DNA from: Pararhodobacter sp.
GTDB taxonomy: Bacteria; Pseudomonadota; Alphaproteobacteria; Rhodobacterales; Rhodobacteraceae
Assembly (NCBI GenBank): GCA_020832545.1
Contig: JAFIEK010000015.1
Span: 18,599 to 82,598, forward strand
Length of the DNA stretch: 64,000 bases
Reading direction: 5' to 3'
Shown here: positions 25,372-33,848 of the stretch, piece by piece
How positions within the stretch are numbered: the stretch's first letter is position 1
Layout: every line of letters starts with the position of its first letter
Made by a program: the position numbers and the translations under genes
The notes under the pieces: model-generated
Seen by the model: only the letters and a program-made list of their open reading frames with translations
What the model was told of the DNA's origin: nothing
Databases searched by the model: none

Positions 25372-26985
25372 TCAGGTTGCGGCGCGCGCAGCGCCTTTTT
25401 CCTTGCGCAGGTCCAGCGCGCGGCCCTCTGCCAGCGCCGACTGTGCGTCGGATTTCAACTGGCCACGTTGCAGCTTTTGGGTGGAGCTGAGCGGCAACTC
25501 ATCAACCACCAGCAGATAGCCGGGCAGCTTGTGATACGACAGTTTGTCAGCCAGCCGCGCCAACAGCGGCCCGGCCAGCGCCTGCGGATCGGCAGGGCTG
25601 GCGAGGACGACAAAGGCAAACACTTCGTCCCCGCGTACCGGGTCCGGCACCGGGGTCACGGCGGCGGCGCGAACCAAAGGATCAGCAAGCAACGCGGCTT
25701 CGACCTCAAGCGCCGAGATGTTCTCGCCTGCGCGACGGATGATGCTTTTGCGGCGATCCACGAAATACAACAACCCCTGCGCATCGGCCTTCATCACATC
25801 GCCGGTATGGAACCAGCCACCTTTCCATGCGGCGTCTGTCGCCGGTTCATCGCCCAGATAGCCGGAAAAGAACCCGCGCCGGGGGTCATCGCCCGCGCTG
25901 CGCACCCACAATTCGCCCGGCGTGCCCAGCGGCACATCCGCGCCCGCCTCATCGACAATGCGCCACTCCATCCCCGCGCGCGGCCGCCCGATACAGCGCG
26001 GCCCCAACGGCCCCGGCAGCCCGGCTGTGTCGGTGATGGCGGCGCCACCGGTTTCGGTCATCGCCCAACCCTCGACAATCGGCAGGCCGAACCGGGCCGC
26101 GAACGCGGCCTTGTGGCGATCATCCACGCCGGGGCTGAAGGTAAAGCGCGCACGGTGGCGGCGCTCATCGGGGCTTTCGGGCAGTTGCAGCAGGATCGCC
26201 GGAATGACCCCCAACCCGTGCACGATGGTGGCACCGGAATCGGCGACAGCGGACCACCAGCGGCGCGCACTGAAACGATCCAACGGGACGATGGTGCCGC
26301 CGATCAGCATCATGCCCACCGCTGTGCAGCCCAGTGCATTCATATGAAAGAACGGCAAGGGCGTCAGCGCCACTTCGCTGTCAGGGCGCATGGCGGCGAT
26401 GCCGGGCATCGAGACATACCACTGTGCGACATGGATGAAATAATGGTTCGACAGAATGCAGGCCTTGGGTTTGCCGGTGCTGCCCGAGGTGAACAACAAC
26501 GCCGCCTCATCATCCGGGCGACCCACGCGCGCGGTGCGGGGCGTGGCGGCGGGGGGCGGCGGGGCATCAGGCCGCGCGACCCGCACGCCCGCTGGCAGAC
26601 CGGCCTGCAACAAAGCCTCGAACCCGGACACAGCGATTACGGCCTCGGCGTTCGACACCAGCATCTGGTGGCGCAACTCTTCAGGCCGCATGTCGCCATT
26701 CAGAGGCACGATCGAGGCTCCAATGGCATTCAGCGCCAGCCAGTGCAGCAAGAACCCGGGCCTGTTTTGCAACAACAGCGCCACCCGTGACCCTGCGCCA
26801 TAGCCCGCCGCCAAATAGGCTGCGCGCAGCTCCGCCACCTGCGCCGCGGCCTCGCCATAGCTCAGCGCAAAGCCACCGGGCGCCCAGGGCAGCGCTGCCG
26901 AGGCCGGGGCGCGCGCCAGGTCCAGATCCGGCCGCCGCGCTGCGGTGCGCGAAAAGGCTTCATATGGCGATGTTGCGAGCGGCAT
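25372..26985 (-). CDS. Acyl-CoA synthetase, CaiC-like adenylate-forming family
   Basis: 537-residue AMP-forming carboxylate-CoA ligase. The phosphate-binding loop is FTSGSTGKPKACILSN, the middle has EGWAMTETGGAAIT, and the hinge is FHTGDVMKADAQGLLYFVD with RRKSIIRRAGENIS. The ATG at 26985 (MPLATSPYEAF) has GGAG about 10 nt upstream; the frame continues to 27051 into the regulatory region shared with LysR, so that start is rejected. It is first of the seven-gene catabolic unit, divergent from the LysR gene at 27091. It is a close paralogue of the last gene of the same unit. Confidence 0.92.
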   Translation of the reverse strand: MPLATSPYEAFSRTAARRPDLDLARAPASAALPWAPGGFALSYGEAAAQVAELRAAYLAAGYGAGSRVALLLQNRPGFLLHWLALNAIGASIVPLNGDMRPEELRHQMLVSNAEAVIAVSGFEALLQAGLPAGVRVARPDAPPPPAATPRTARVGRPDDEAALLFTSGSTGKPKACILSNHYFIHVAQWYVSMPGIAAMRPDSEVALTPLPFFHMNALGCTAVGMMLIGGTIVPLDRFSARRWWSAVADSGATIVHGLGVIPAILLQLPESPDERRHRARFTFSPGVDDRHKAAFAARFGLPIVEGWAMTETGGAAITDTAGLPGPLGPRCIGRPRAGMEWRIVDEAGADVPLGTPGELWVRSAGDDPRRGFFSGYLGDEPATDAAWKGGWFHTGDVMKADAQGLLYFVDRRKSIIRRAGENISALEVEAALLADPLVRAAAVTPVPDPVRGDEVFAFVVLASPADPQALAGPLLARLADKLSYHKLPGYLLVVDELPLSSTQKLQRGQLKSDAQSALAEGRALDLRKEKGAARAAT

Positions 26986-27064
26986 TTGTTCTGCTCCGCA
27001 TCCCTGTTTCTCTCTGACGATACGATCAGACAGGCGATGTTTCCAATTCAAAACATTTGCGACA

Positions 27065-27085
27065 CTGATAACAAAGTGGTATCAG
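27065..27085 (+). promoter_or_regulatory. Candidate LysR-binding dyad in the divergent region
   Basis: Perfect inverted repeat CTGATA-N9-TATCAG ending 5 nt before the LysR ATG at 27091. It lies in the 105-bp region between the divergent CoA-ligase and LysR genes, where a LysR-type protein would usually bind to repress itself and activate the divergent unit. Confidence 0.55.
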
Positions 27086-27090
27086 AAATC

Positions 27091-28002
27091 ATGGAACTAA
27101 GACAAATCCACTATTTTGTCGCCATCGCCGAGGCCGAGCATTTTGGCCGTGCCGCCCTGCGGTTGCGCATCGCCCAACCCGCCCTCAGCCGCCAGATGAA
27201 ACTGCTGGAGGCCGAGATGGGGATTGACCTGTTCGAACGGCTGCCGCGCGGCGTGCGACTGACAGAAGCGGGTCGGACATTTCTCAATGAAACACGGGGC
27301 CTGCAAGCCCAGATCGCCCGCGCCGTCGATGCCGCGCGGGCTGCGGCGGCGGGACAGCATGGCGCGCTGCGGTTGGGTTTTATCGAGGCCGCGGCCTGGC
27401 AGGGGCTGGTGCCCGATGCCCTGCGGCTGTTTCGGGCGCGCTTTCCGGGGGTCGAACTGACACTCGCCTCCATGCCCACCGCCGACCAACTGGGCGCGCT
27501 GCGTCAGGGCACGCTGGACGGCGCGCTGGTCTACAACCCCCTCCCGGCCGAGGACCTGAGCGCAACGCCGTTGGTGCGCCACCCGGTGGTGCTGGCGGTG
27601 CCGGTCGAATCGCCGCTGGCGGCGCGGGCGCAGGTCTCGCTGCGCGATCTGGTGGACTATCCGCTGATCGGCTTTCAGCGCCGCGCCAGCCCCCGGTTTT
27701 TTGACGATGTGCACACTCGTTTCCGCGCGTTAGGCATCACGCCGCGCTACATCGCCGAGTTGATGGTGGAAACCGATATACTGGCGCTGGTCAGCGCCGG
27801 GGCCGGGATCGCGCTGGCCAATTCGTGCCAGAAATGGCGGCAACCGCATGGCGTGCGCTTTGTCGAGGTTCATGATCTGGGCGTCAGTCTGGAACTGTCG
27901 CTGGTCCATGCCATCGACAACCGCACGCCGACCCTGCACCAGTTCGCCGCCATCCTGAGCGATCTGGCGGGCCAGACTGACGGCAAGTTGCTTCAGGCTT
28001 GA
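27091..28002 (+). CDS. LysR-type transcriptional regulator
   Basis: 303-residue LysR protein: winged helix at residues 1-60 (MELRQIHYFVAIAEAEHFGR, recognition helix around QPALSRQMKLLEAEMG), then a periplasmic-binding-like effector domain (~90-295). The frame opens at 26986, but the ATG at 27091 gives the standard LysR N-terminus. It is divergent from the catabolic unit led by the 25372-26985 ligase and therefore its likely activator, with the ligand perhaps an acyl-CoA or acid of that pathway (inference). This branch resembles BenM/CatR-like regulators in its first helix (MELRQIHYFVAIAE). Confidence 0.92.
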   Translation: MELRQIHYFVAIAEAEHFGRAALRLRIAQPALSRQMKLLEAEMGIDLFERLPRGVRLTEAGRTFLNETRGLQAQIARAVDAARAAAAGQHGALRLGFIEAAAWQGLVPDALRLFRARFPGVELTLASMPTADQLGALRQGTLDGALVYNPLPAEDLSATPLVRHPVVLAVPVESPLAARAQVSLRDLVDYPLIGFQRRASPRFFDDVHTRFRALGITPRYIAELMVETDILALVSAGAGIALANSCQKWRQPHGVRFVEVHDLGVSLELSLVHAIDNRTPTLHQFAAILSDLAGQTDGKLLQA

Positions 28003-28054
28003 AACACCCCGCCCGCCTGCCCTAGTCTGCCGTAGAAAACAGGAGCCCTCCACA

Positions 28055-28996
28055 ATGCCCGACACAATGCGCGCCGTCAGCTATGAAACCTACGGCGGCC
28101 CCGAGGTGTTGCAACTCGCCACCCTGCCCCGCCCTGCGCCGGGGCCGGGGCAGGTGTTGGTTCGGCTTGCCGCAGCCGGGGTCGCACCGCTGGACTGGAA
28201 ATTGCGCGCGGGCCTTCTGGCGGCCTATTTCACCCCGGCCTTTCCAAAGATACCCGGGCGAGATGGCACAGGCACCGTGGTGGCCTGCGGGCCGGAGGTT
28301 GAGGGCTTTGCCCCCGGCGATGCGGTGGCCGTCATGGCCCCGCCCGCCGGTGCAGCAGGCACCTGCGCCGAGTACATCGCCGCCGAGGCGGCGCTTTGCG
28401 TTGCGTTGCCAAAGGGGCTGGAGCTGATCGAAAGCGCCGCGCTGATCAACTCTGGCCTGTCAGCATGGATCGCGGCCATGCGCACGGCTCGGGTGCAGCC
28501 GGGGCAGAAGGTTCTGGTGCAGGCCGGTGCGGGGGCTGTCGGCGGGTTGCTGGTGCAGCTTTGCGCGCATCTGGGGGCCGAGGTCACGGCCACCTGCCGC
28601 AGCACCAATGCAGATTACGTGCAGGGCCTCGGCGCGCAGCGGGCGATTGCCTATGACGCCCCCTTTCCCACCGATCTGCCGCCGCAGGACATCGTCTTTG
28701 ATCTGATGGGCGGCGTGGTTCATGACGCCTGCTACCCGCTTCTGGCCAAGGGCGGGCATCTGGTCTGGCTGACTGCCGCACCGATTACCGACCGGGGCGC
28801 AGACTACGGTGTCACCGTCAGCCGGGCGATGATTGCGGATGACGCCGGGGTGGTGGCTGATGTGCTGGCGCTGGCCGCGCAAGGCGTGCTGCGCCCGCAG
28901 GTCGCGGGTATTCTGCCGCTGGATCAGACGGCTCTGGCGCAAGACCGTCTGGCCAGCGGTCAGGTCACGCGCGGTCGGTTACTGATCACGCCCTGA
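28055..28996 (+). CDS. MDR-family NAD(P)H:quinone oxidoreductase/zinc-less alcohol dehydrogenase
   Basis: 313-residue medium-chain dehydrogenase/reductase. The N-terminal GroES-like domain begins MRAVSYETYGGPEVLQL, and the Rossmann domain has the nucleotide motif QAGAGAVGGLLVQL (~residues 152-165). Structural and catalytic zinc Cys ligands are not seen, placing it with quinone oxidoreductases and enoyl reductases that use NADPH. ATG at 28055 has AGGAG about 10 nt upstream. It follows the LysR gene by 52 bp on the same strand and may be co-transcribed; a link to the catabolic cluster is possible but not shown. Confidence 0.87.
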   Translation: MPDTMRAVSYETYGGPEVLQLATLPRPAPGPGQVLVRLAAAGVAPLDWKLRAGLLAAYFTPAFPKIPGRDGTGTVVACGPEVEGFAPGDAVAVMAPPAGAAGTCAEYIAAEAALCVALPKGLELIESAALINSGLSAWIAAMRTARVQPGQKVLVQAGAGAVGGLLVQLCAHLGAEVTATCRSTNADYVQGLGAQRAIAYDAPFPTDLPPQDIVFDLMGGVVHDACYPLLAKGGHLVWLTAAPITDRGADYGVTVSRAMIADDAGVVADVLALAAQGVLRPQVAGILPLDQTALAQDRLASGQVTRGRLLITP

Positions 28997-29002
28997 CCCT
29001 GT

Positions 29003-29968
29003 TCAGACGTAATCGCGCTCTGACATCGGCGTGGTCTCGATGGTCTCGCGCAGCATGTTTAGCATTCCGGCCTCGGCGCGGTTGAAATGGGCACGCGGGT
29101 TCCAGACCAGATAGATATCGATCGCGGGCGGGTCGTCATAGGGCGGCAGCCGCCACAAAAGGCCATTCTGCTCATCCGTGCGGGCAATGTGCAGCGGCAG
29201 GCTGCCGATCCCCAGCCCGCAAACAATCATCCGCCGCACCTCTTCAAGGTTGCTCGAAGTCGCCACCCGATGCCCGTCAATATGCGCCGAGGCCCGCATC
29301 ATCGCCACCGGGCGCAGGGCATCTGTCAGCCGGTCGGTCTGGAAGGACACGAAGGTTTCGCCGCGCAGATCGGCCATCTCAAGCCCGGTCTTGCCAAACA
29401 GCGGGTGGCGCGGACCGCAATAAAGGCCAAAATATTCGCGAAACAGCCGCGCATATTCCAGTTGCGGCAACATTTGGTGCACAAGGCAGATGGCGAAACT
29501 GGCCCGCTTCTGAATCACGGCCGTCGCCGCATTCATGCTGGTGGAGACATCCATGGTAAATGTCGCGCGGGGGTGGCGCTGATGGAACTCAGCCAGCACG
29601 GCATCCAGATGGGGCGAGACCACATGGCTGGCCAGCGCAATATTGATCTGGCCCACCACCTCCTCGCCCTTGCGCCGCAACAGGACCGGCAGGCGTGAGA
29701 CAGAGCCGAAGATTTCCACCGCCTCCTGATACAGCATCTCGCCTTCTGGCGTGACCTCAAACCGGCCCGGCTTGCGCAGGATCAGCCGGCGATCCAGCCG
29801 CTCTTCCAGCCGCCGCAGTGCATTGGAAACGGTGGGCTGCTTCAGGTTCAGCCGGTCGGCGGCGGCGGTGATCCCGCGTTCCTCGACGATCACGAGAAAG
29901 GTGCGCAGCAGGTTCCAGTCCAGCTCGAACGGCAGGCGGGCAGTGCGGTCGGGGCGGGGCTCTGACAT
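29003..29968 (-). CDS. LysR-type transcriptional regulator
   Basis: 321-residue LysR protein with the winged helix at residues ~15-75 (NLLRTFLVIVEERGITAAAD, recognition helix NLKQPTVSNALRRLEERL) and an effector domain to the C-terminus. It starts at ATG 29968, with AGG about 8 nt upstream. It is divergent from the amino acid importer/aminotransferase operon starting at 30077, so it is the probable regulator of that operon. It is convergent with the quinone-oxidoreductase gene (6-bp gap). Confidence 0.92.
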   Translation of the reverse strand: MSEPRPDRTARLPFELDWNLLRTFLVIVEERGITAAADRLNLKQPTVSNALRRLEERLDRRLILRKPGRFEVTPEGEMLYQEAVEIFGSVSRLPVLLRRKGEEVVGQINIALASHVVSPHLDAVLAEFHQRHPRATFTMDVSTSMNAATAVIQKRASFAICLVHQMLPQLEYARLFREYFGLYCGPRHPLFGKTGLEMADLRGETFVSFQTDRLTDALRPVAMMRASAHIDGHRVATSSNLEEVRRMIVCGLGIGSLPLHIARTDEQNGLLWRLPPYDDPPAIDIYLVWNPRAHFNRAEAGMLNMLRETIETTPMSERDYV

Positions 29969-29988
29969 TCATCAAACCTATTTTCAAC

Positions 29989-30012
29989 ATTCTCATTATA
30001 TATTTGCAGAAT
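29989..30012 (+). promoter_or_regulatory. AT-rich divergent promoter region with candidate LysR dyad
   Basis: ATTCT-N14-AGAAT dyad in an unusually AT-rich patch (CATTATATATTTGC) between the divergent LysR and binding-protein genes. The TATAT-containing centre could hold a -10 box. The dyad is short and weak; position is the main support. Confidence 0.35.
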
Positions 30013-30076
30013 GACTGCCGTCCTGCAATCCTCCGGCGCACCCATCCAACAGGTCTGAACCATGAGGAACCAAAAC

Positions 30077-30868
30077 ATGCTGAAATCCCTCCTCGGCGCA
30101 TCCGCCATACTGGCCTTCGGCCTTGTGGCCGTTGCCGCCCCCACCCCCGTCGCCGCCGATGATCTGGACCGCGTGCGCGATCGCGGCGTGCTGCGTGTGG
30201 CGCTTTCGGGCGTCTACCCGCCGTTTTCGATGACCAATGACCAGAACGAGGTTGTGGGTTTTGATGTCGATATCGCCAAGGAAATCGCCACCCGTATCGG
30301 TGTCGAGGCCGAGATCATTACCACCGCATGGGACGGCATCATCGCCGGTCTGGTAACCGGGCGGTTCGACACCATCATCGCCTCGATGTCGATCACCCCG
30401 GAACGGCAGGAAGTCGTTGATTTCGTGGGTCCCTACTACAGCGCCGGGCGCACGATCTTTGTTGGCGAAAGCTCGGACTTTCAGGATCTTGATGCCCTGA
30501 ACGGCCGCACCCTTGGCGTCACGCTGGGTGAAACACATGAGGAATGGGCCCGCGGGCAGGCCGGGCGTGACTGGACGCTGCGCACCTATCGCGGCCTGAA
30601 CGAACTGGTGCTTGAGGTGCGCAATGGCCGCATCGATGGCTTTGTCGCTGACAGCGTGGCCGGTGCACTGGCCGCCCGCGAAAGCGGCACGGCCCTGCGC
30701 GCGATCGAACTACCGGGCGATGACGGCGCTTCGGTTGATGTGGGCATCGCCATCCGCAAGGACAACCCCGAGTTGGCCGCCGCCATGCAAACGGCGCTCG
30801 ACGAGATGATGGAAGACGGCACCTACATGGATATCGCCATGGAATGGATCGGCGCTGACATCCGCTGA
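30077..30868 (+). CDS. Polar amino acid ABC transporter substrate-binding protein (family 3)
   Basis: 263-residue periplasmic receptor. Signal peptide MLKSLLGASAILAFGLVAVA with probable cleavage near residue 27 (VAA then DD). The mature protein opens with RVRDRGVLRVALSGVYPPFS and has GFDVDIAKEIATRIG and ITPERQEVVDFVGPYY, the hallmarks of the amino acid/opine receptor family. A second ATG at 30062 is in frame, but AGGA sits at the right distance for 30077. It is followed by a perfect 10-bp hairpin and then the creatininase-like gene. The ligand is probably an amino acid or related amine, not further resolvable. Confidence 0.92.
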   Translation: MLKSLLGASAILAFGLVAVAAPTPVAADDLDRVRDRGVLRVALSGVYPPFSMTNDQNEVVGFDVDIAKEIATRIGVEAEIITTAWDGIIAGLVTGRFDTIIASMSITPERQEVVDFVGPYYSAGRTIFVGESSDFQDLDALNGRTLGVTLGETHEEWARGQAGRDWTLRTYRGLNELVLEVRNGRIDGFVADSVAGALAARESGTALRAIELPGDDGASVDVGIAIRKDNPELAAAMQTALDEMMEDGTYMDIAMEWIGADIR

Positions 30869-30876
30869 ACACAGAC

Positions 30877-30902
30877 CGCCGCCCCGTGCAACCGGGGCGG
30901 CG
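30877..30902 (+). promoter_or_regulatory. Intercistronic hairpin after the amino acid receptor gene
   Basis: Perfect 10-bp stem CGCCGCCCCG/CGGGGCGGCG with a 6-nt loop, 8 nt after the receptor stop codon, followed by only TTT. It probably gives partial termination or 3'-end protection, leaving the downstream operon expressed at a lower level. Confidence 0.75.
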
Positions 30903-30924
30903 TTTCAATAAAGGACAGGCAGGC

Positions 30925-31716
30925 ATGACCCCTTATTACGGCAAACTGACATGGGAAGAGGTGCGCGACGCCGACAAGGACCGCGTGGTGATCCTGTCGG
31001 TTTCAGCCACCGAAGACCACGGCCCACATATGGCTCTGGATACCGATACGCTGCTGGGCACCTCGATCGCCGATGGCGTGGCCAAGGCGGCACCCGATGA
31101 GGTGTTCATCATGCCGCCCATCCCCTACGGCTTCAACGAACACCACAAGGACTTTCCCGGCGTGATCTGGATCGGCCCGGAAACGCTGATCGCGTTTATC
31201 ACCGATGTCACCCGCTCGCTCGCGCATCACGGTTTCCGGCGTCTCCTGCTGCTCAACAGTCACGGATCGAACCATTCGGTGCTGGACCTCGCCGCGCGCA
31301 AGACGGTGATCGAGAATGAGATCATCTGCGTCTCGGCCTCGTACTGGAACCTGATGTCAGACCGCATCAACGCCATGCGCGCGTCCGAGACCGGCGGCAT
31401 TGCCCATGCCTGCGAGTTCGAGGCGGCGATGTATATGCATCTGGACCCCGCCCATATCTACCCCGAGCGCGCCGCCAAGCAGGTGGTCCACAACCCCGAC
31501 AGCCGGTATTTCAACCTCGATCTGGCCTCGGGCGGGGCGCGGGCGATGCTGATGCGCTGGTGGTCTGAGCATTCTCCGGATGGCACGATGGGCGACCCTA
31601 CCGTGGCGACGGCTGAAAACGGCAAACGATTTTTCGATGCGGCGGTTGAGGAAACACTGGGTCTGGTGCGCGAGATGCGCGCCCTGCCCATCCTGCCGCG
31701 CAAGGATCATCACTGA
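30925..31716 (+). CDS. Creatininase-family amidohydrolase
   Basis: 263-residue metal-dependent amidohydrolase of the creatininase family (PF02633), whose members hydrolyse cyclic or formyl amides (creatininase, ArfB, MftE). Metal-ligand motif ATEDHGPHMALDTDT gives E30, H32 and D41; LLNSHGSNHSVLDLA and AHACEFEAAMY carry the later conserved His and Glu. The ATG at 30925 (MTPYYGKLTWEEV) follows an AAGGA-type site; the earlier in-frame start at 30886 lies in the hairpin. Its gene sits between the receptor and permease genes of an importer, suggesting that it acts on the imported compound. Confidence 0.9.
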   Translation: MTPYYGKLTWEEVRDADKDRVVILSVSATEDHGPHMALDTDTLLGTSIADGVAKAAPDEVFIMPPIPYGFNEHHKDFPGVIWIGPETLIAFITDVTRSLAHHGFRRLLLLNSHGSNHSVLDLAARKTVIENEIICVSASYWNLMSDRINAMRASETGGIAHACEFEAAMYMHLDPAHIYPERAAKQVVHNPDSRYFNLDLASGGARAMLMRWWSEHSPDGTMGDPTVATAENGKRFFDAAVEETLGLVREMRALPILPRKDHH

Positions 31717-31732
31717 TAAGGGTGCAGGCGCG

Positions 31733-32383
31733 ATGGATTTCGACCTCATGCAGCGGGTGTGGATTTTTTTCGCGCAAGCCTCGCTCACCACGATCAAGAT
31801 ATCAGGGCTGGCGATTCTGCTGGGGCTGTGCCTTGGCTTCATCGCCGCCCTGTCATCACTGTCGCGCCTCACTGTCGTGCGCTGGCCCGCGCGCGCCTAT
31901 GTCTCGGTCTTTCGCGGCACGCCGGCGCTGATCCAGCTGTTCCTGCTGTATTTCGGCGGGTTGCAGTTGGGGCTGGAAATGTCGCCGATACAGGCGGGCA
32001 TCATCGGGCTGGGCATCAACATCGGTGCCTATATGACCGAATCCATCCGCGGCGCCATCATAGCTGTCGACAAGGGCCAGACAGAGGCCGGGCGCTGCCT
32101 GGGCCTGAGCCGCGCGCAGACCATGGCCCGTGTGATCCTGCCACAAGCCGCGCGGCTGATGGTGCGGCCACTGGGCGTGAATTCGGTGGCGCTGATCAAG
32201 GGTTCGGCCATCGTCTCGACCATTTCGGTGACGGAGCTGACTTATACCGCCCACCGCTTCATCTCATCGACCTACAAACCGTTCGAGATGTTCATTCTGG
32301 CGGCGATTTTCTACCTGATCATCATCACCCTCTTCATGCGCCTCGTCCAATGGATCGACACGCGCGTGGCGCTGAAGGAGTGA
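31733..32383 (+). CDS. Polar amino acid ABC transporter permease
   Basis: 216-residue inner-membrane permease of the HisM/GlnP type with about five membrane segments. It has the family motif YVSVFRGTPALIQLFLLYFG (~residues 56-75) and the EAA loop EAGRCLGLSRAQTMARVILP (~118-137) that docks on the ATPase. The frame is open far upstream inside the creatininase gene; ATG 31733 (MDFDLMQRVWIFF) fits the family. 16 bp after creatininase, 4 bp before the partner permease. Confidence 0.93.
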   Translation: MDFDLMQRVWIFFAQASLTTIKISGLAILLGLCLGFIAALSSLSRLTVVRWPARAYVSVFRGTPALIQLFLLYFGGLQLGLEMSPIQAGIIGLGINIGAYMTESIRGAIIAVDKGQTEAGRCLGLSRAQTMARVILPQAARLMVRPLGVNSVALIKGSAIVSTISVTELTYTAHRFISSTYKPFEMFILAAIFYLIIITLFMRLVQWIDTRVALKE

Positions 32384-32387
32384 CGCC

Positions 32388-33044
32388 ATGAACCTTGATT
32401 TCACAGTCGTCCCGCGCATGACCGACCTGCTTTTATGGGGCGTGATGTGGACCGTCATCCTGTCGGTCCTGTCGATGGTGTTCAGCCTTGTACTGGGCGC
32501 GGTCTTTGCCGTGGTGCGCCTTTCATCCTACCGGCTGCTGCGCTGGCCGGTGCAGGCGATCAGCTGGGTCTTCATGGGCACGCCGTTGTTGTTGCAGCTT
32601 TACGTCGTCTATTTCGGGCTTGCTGAACTGGGCTTGAACCTGAACGCTTTCACTGCCGGGGTGATCGCGCTCAGCCTGCATTTCGCGGTCTATAACGCCG
32701 ATATCATCCGCGCCGGTATCCAGTCGATCGACACCGGCCAGTATCAGGCCGCGCGCAGCCTTGGCGTCAGCCATCTGCAGGCGATGCGCAAGGTGGTGGT
32801 GCCGCAGGCTTTGGCCAATGTCACGCCCGCGCTTGGCAACATGATGATCGCGCTCTTGAAAGAAAGCGCGCTGGTCTCGGCCATCGGCGTGATGGAGCTG
32901 ACCCTTTCGGCGCAGCGTGCCATCAGCCAGACCTTCCGGCCGTTCGAATTCTACCTGGCCGCCGCCGCGCTTTACTATGCCCTCAACCTTGTGCTGCAAC
33001 AGGCGCTTCGCCTGATCGAACGCCGCGCAGCCCTGACCCGATAG
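32388..33044 (+). CDS. Polar amino acid ABC transporter permease
   Basis: 218-residue partner of the preceding permease; the two probably form a heterodimeric channel. Motif VQAISWVFMGTPLLLQLYVV (~residues 55-74) and EAA loop QYQAARSLGVSHLQAMRKVV are present. It starts 4 bp after the previous stop and ends 8 bp before the ATPase gene. Normal family length; nothing anomalous. Confidence 0.93.
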   Translation: MNLDFTVVPRMTDLLLWGVMWTVILSVLSMVFSLVLGAVFAVVRLSSYRLLRWPVQAISWVFMGTPLLLQLYVVYFGLAELGLNLNAFTAGVIALSLHFAVYNADIIRAGIQSIDTGQYQAARSLGVSHLQAMRKVVVPQALANVTPALGNMMIALLKESALVSAIGVMELTLSAQRAISQTFRPFEFYLAAAALYYALNLVLQQALRLIERRAALTR

Positions 33045-33052
33045 GTGGCCCC

Positions 33053-33823
33053 GTGCAAGACACGAAACGCGAACCCCTGATCCGCATCCGCAACCTGCGC
33101 AAAAGCTTCGGCCCACTGGAGGTGCTGAAAGGCATCGATATGGAGGTGCGCGAGGGGCAGATCCTGGCGCTGATCGGCCCGTCCGGCTCGGGCAAATCGA
33201 CGCTGTTGCGCACGATCAATCAGCTGGAGGATGTCACCTCAGGCGAGATCTGGTTTGATGGTACGCTCGTCAATGCCGACCTGCCGCACCGCGCGCGCGA
33301 AAAGCACCTGAACGCGCTGCGGCGCAACATTGGCATGGTGTTTCAGCACTTCAACCTGTTCCCGCATATGACGGCGCTGGAAAACGTGACCATGGCGCCG
33401 GTCCTCTTGGGGCTGCATACCAAGGCGCAAGCGCGCGAAAACGCGCTGCGGCTTCTGGCCAAGGTGGGGCTGAGTGACCGGGCGGATTATTACCCTTCGC
33501 GGCTGTCAGGCGGGCAGAAACAGCGCGTGGCGATTGCCCGCGCGCTTGCGATGGAGCCCAAGGTGATGCTGTTTGACGAGGTGACATCGGCGCTGGACCC
33601 TGAGCTGGTGGGCGAGGTCAACCGCACCATGAAGCAACTGGCCGAAGAAAACATGACCATGGTCATCGTCACACATGAGCTGAAATTCGCAGCTGATACC
33701 GCCAGTCATATCGTCTTCATGGCCGATGGCCGGATTGTCGAGGAAGGACCGCCCGATCAGGTGCTGCGCAACCCGCTTCAGGCCCGCACCCGCGCCTTTC
33801 TGCAACAGGATTTCGCCGAATGA
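33053..33823 (+). CDS. Polar amino acid ABC transporter ATP-binding protein
   Basis: 256-residue ATPase of the GlnQ/HisP family. Walker A GPSGSGKST (residues 42-50), signature LSGGQKQRVAIA (~148-159), Walker B VMLFDEVTSALD and switch His in VIVTHELKFA are intact. The start codon is GTG at 33053, with AGGTGG 5 nt upstream. It completes the importer begun at 30077; the aminotransferase gene follows after 25 bp, so the catabolic genes are on the same transcript. Confidence 0.95.
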   Translation: MQDTKREPLIRIRNLRKSFGPLEVLKGIDMEVREGQILALIGPSGSGKSTLLRTINQLEDVTSGEIWFDGTLVNADLPHRAREKHLNALRRNIGMVFQHFNLFPHMTALENVTMAPVLLGLHTKAQARENALRLLAKVGLSDRADYYPSRLSGGQKQRVAIARALAMEPKVMLFDEVTSALDPELVGEVNRTMKQLAEENMTMVIVTHELKFAADTASHIVFMADGRIVEEGPPDQVLRNPLQARTRAFLQQDFAE

Positions 33824-33848
33824 ACGTCTATCAGCAGGTTTTACAGCC

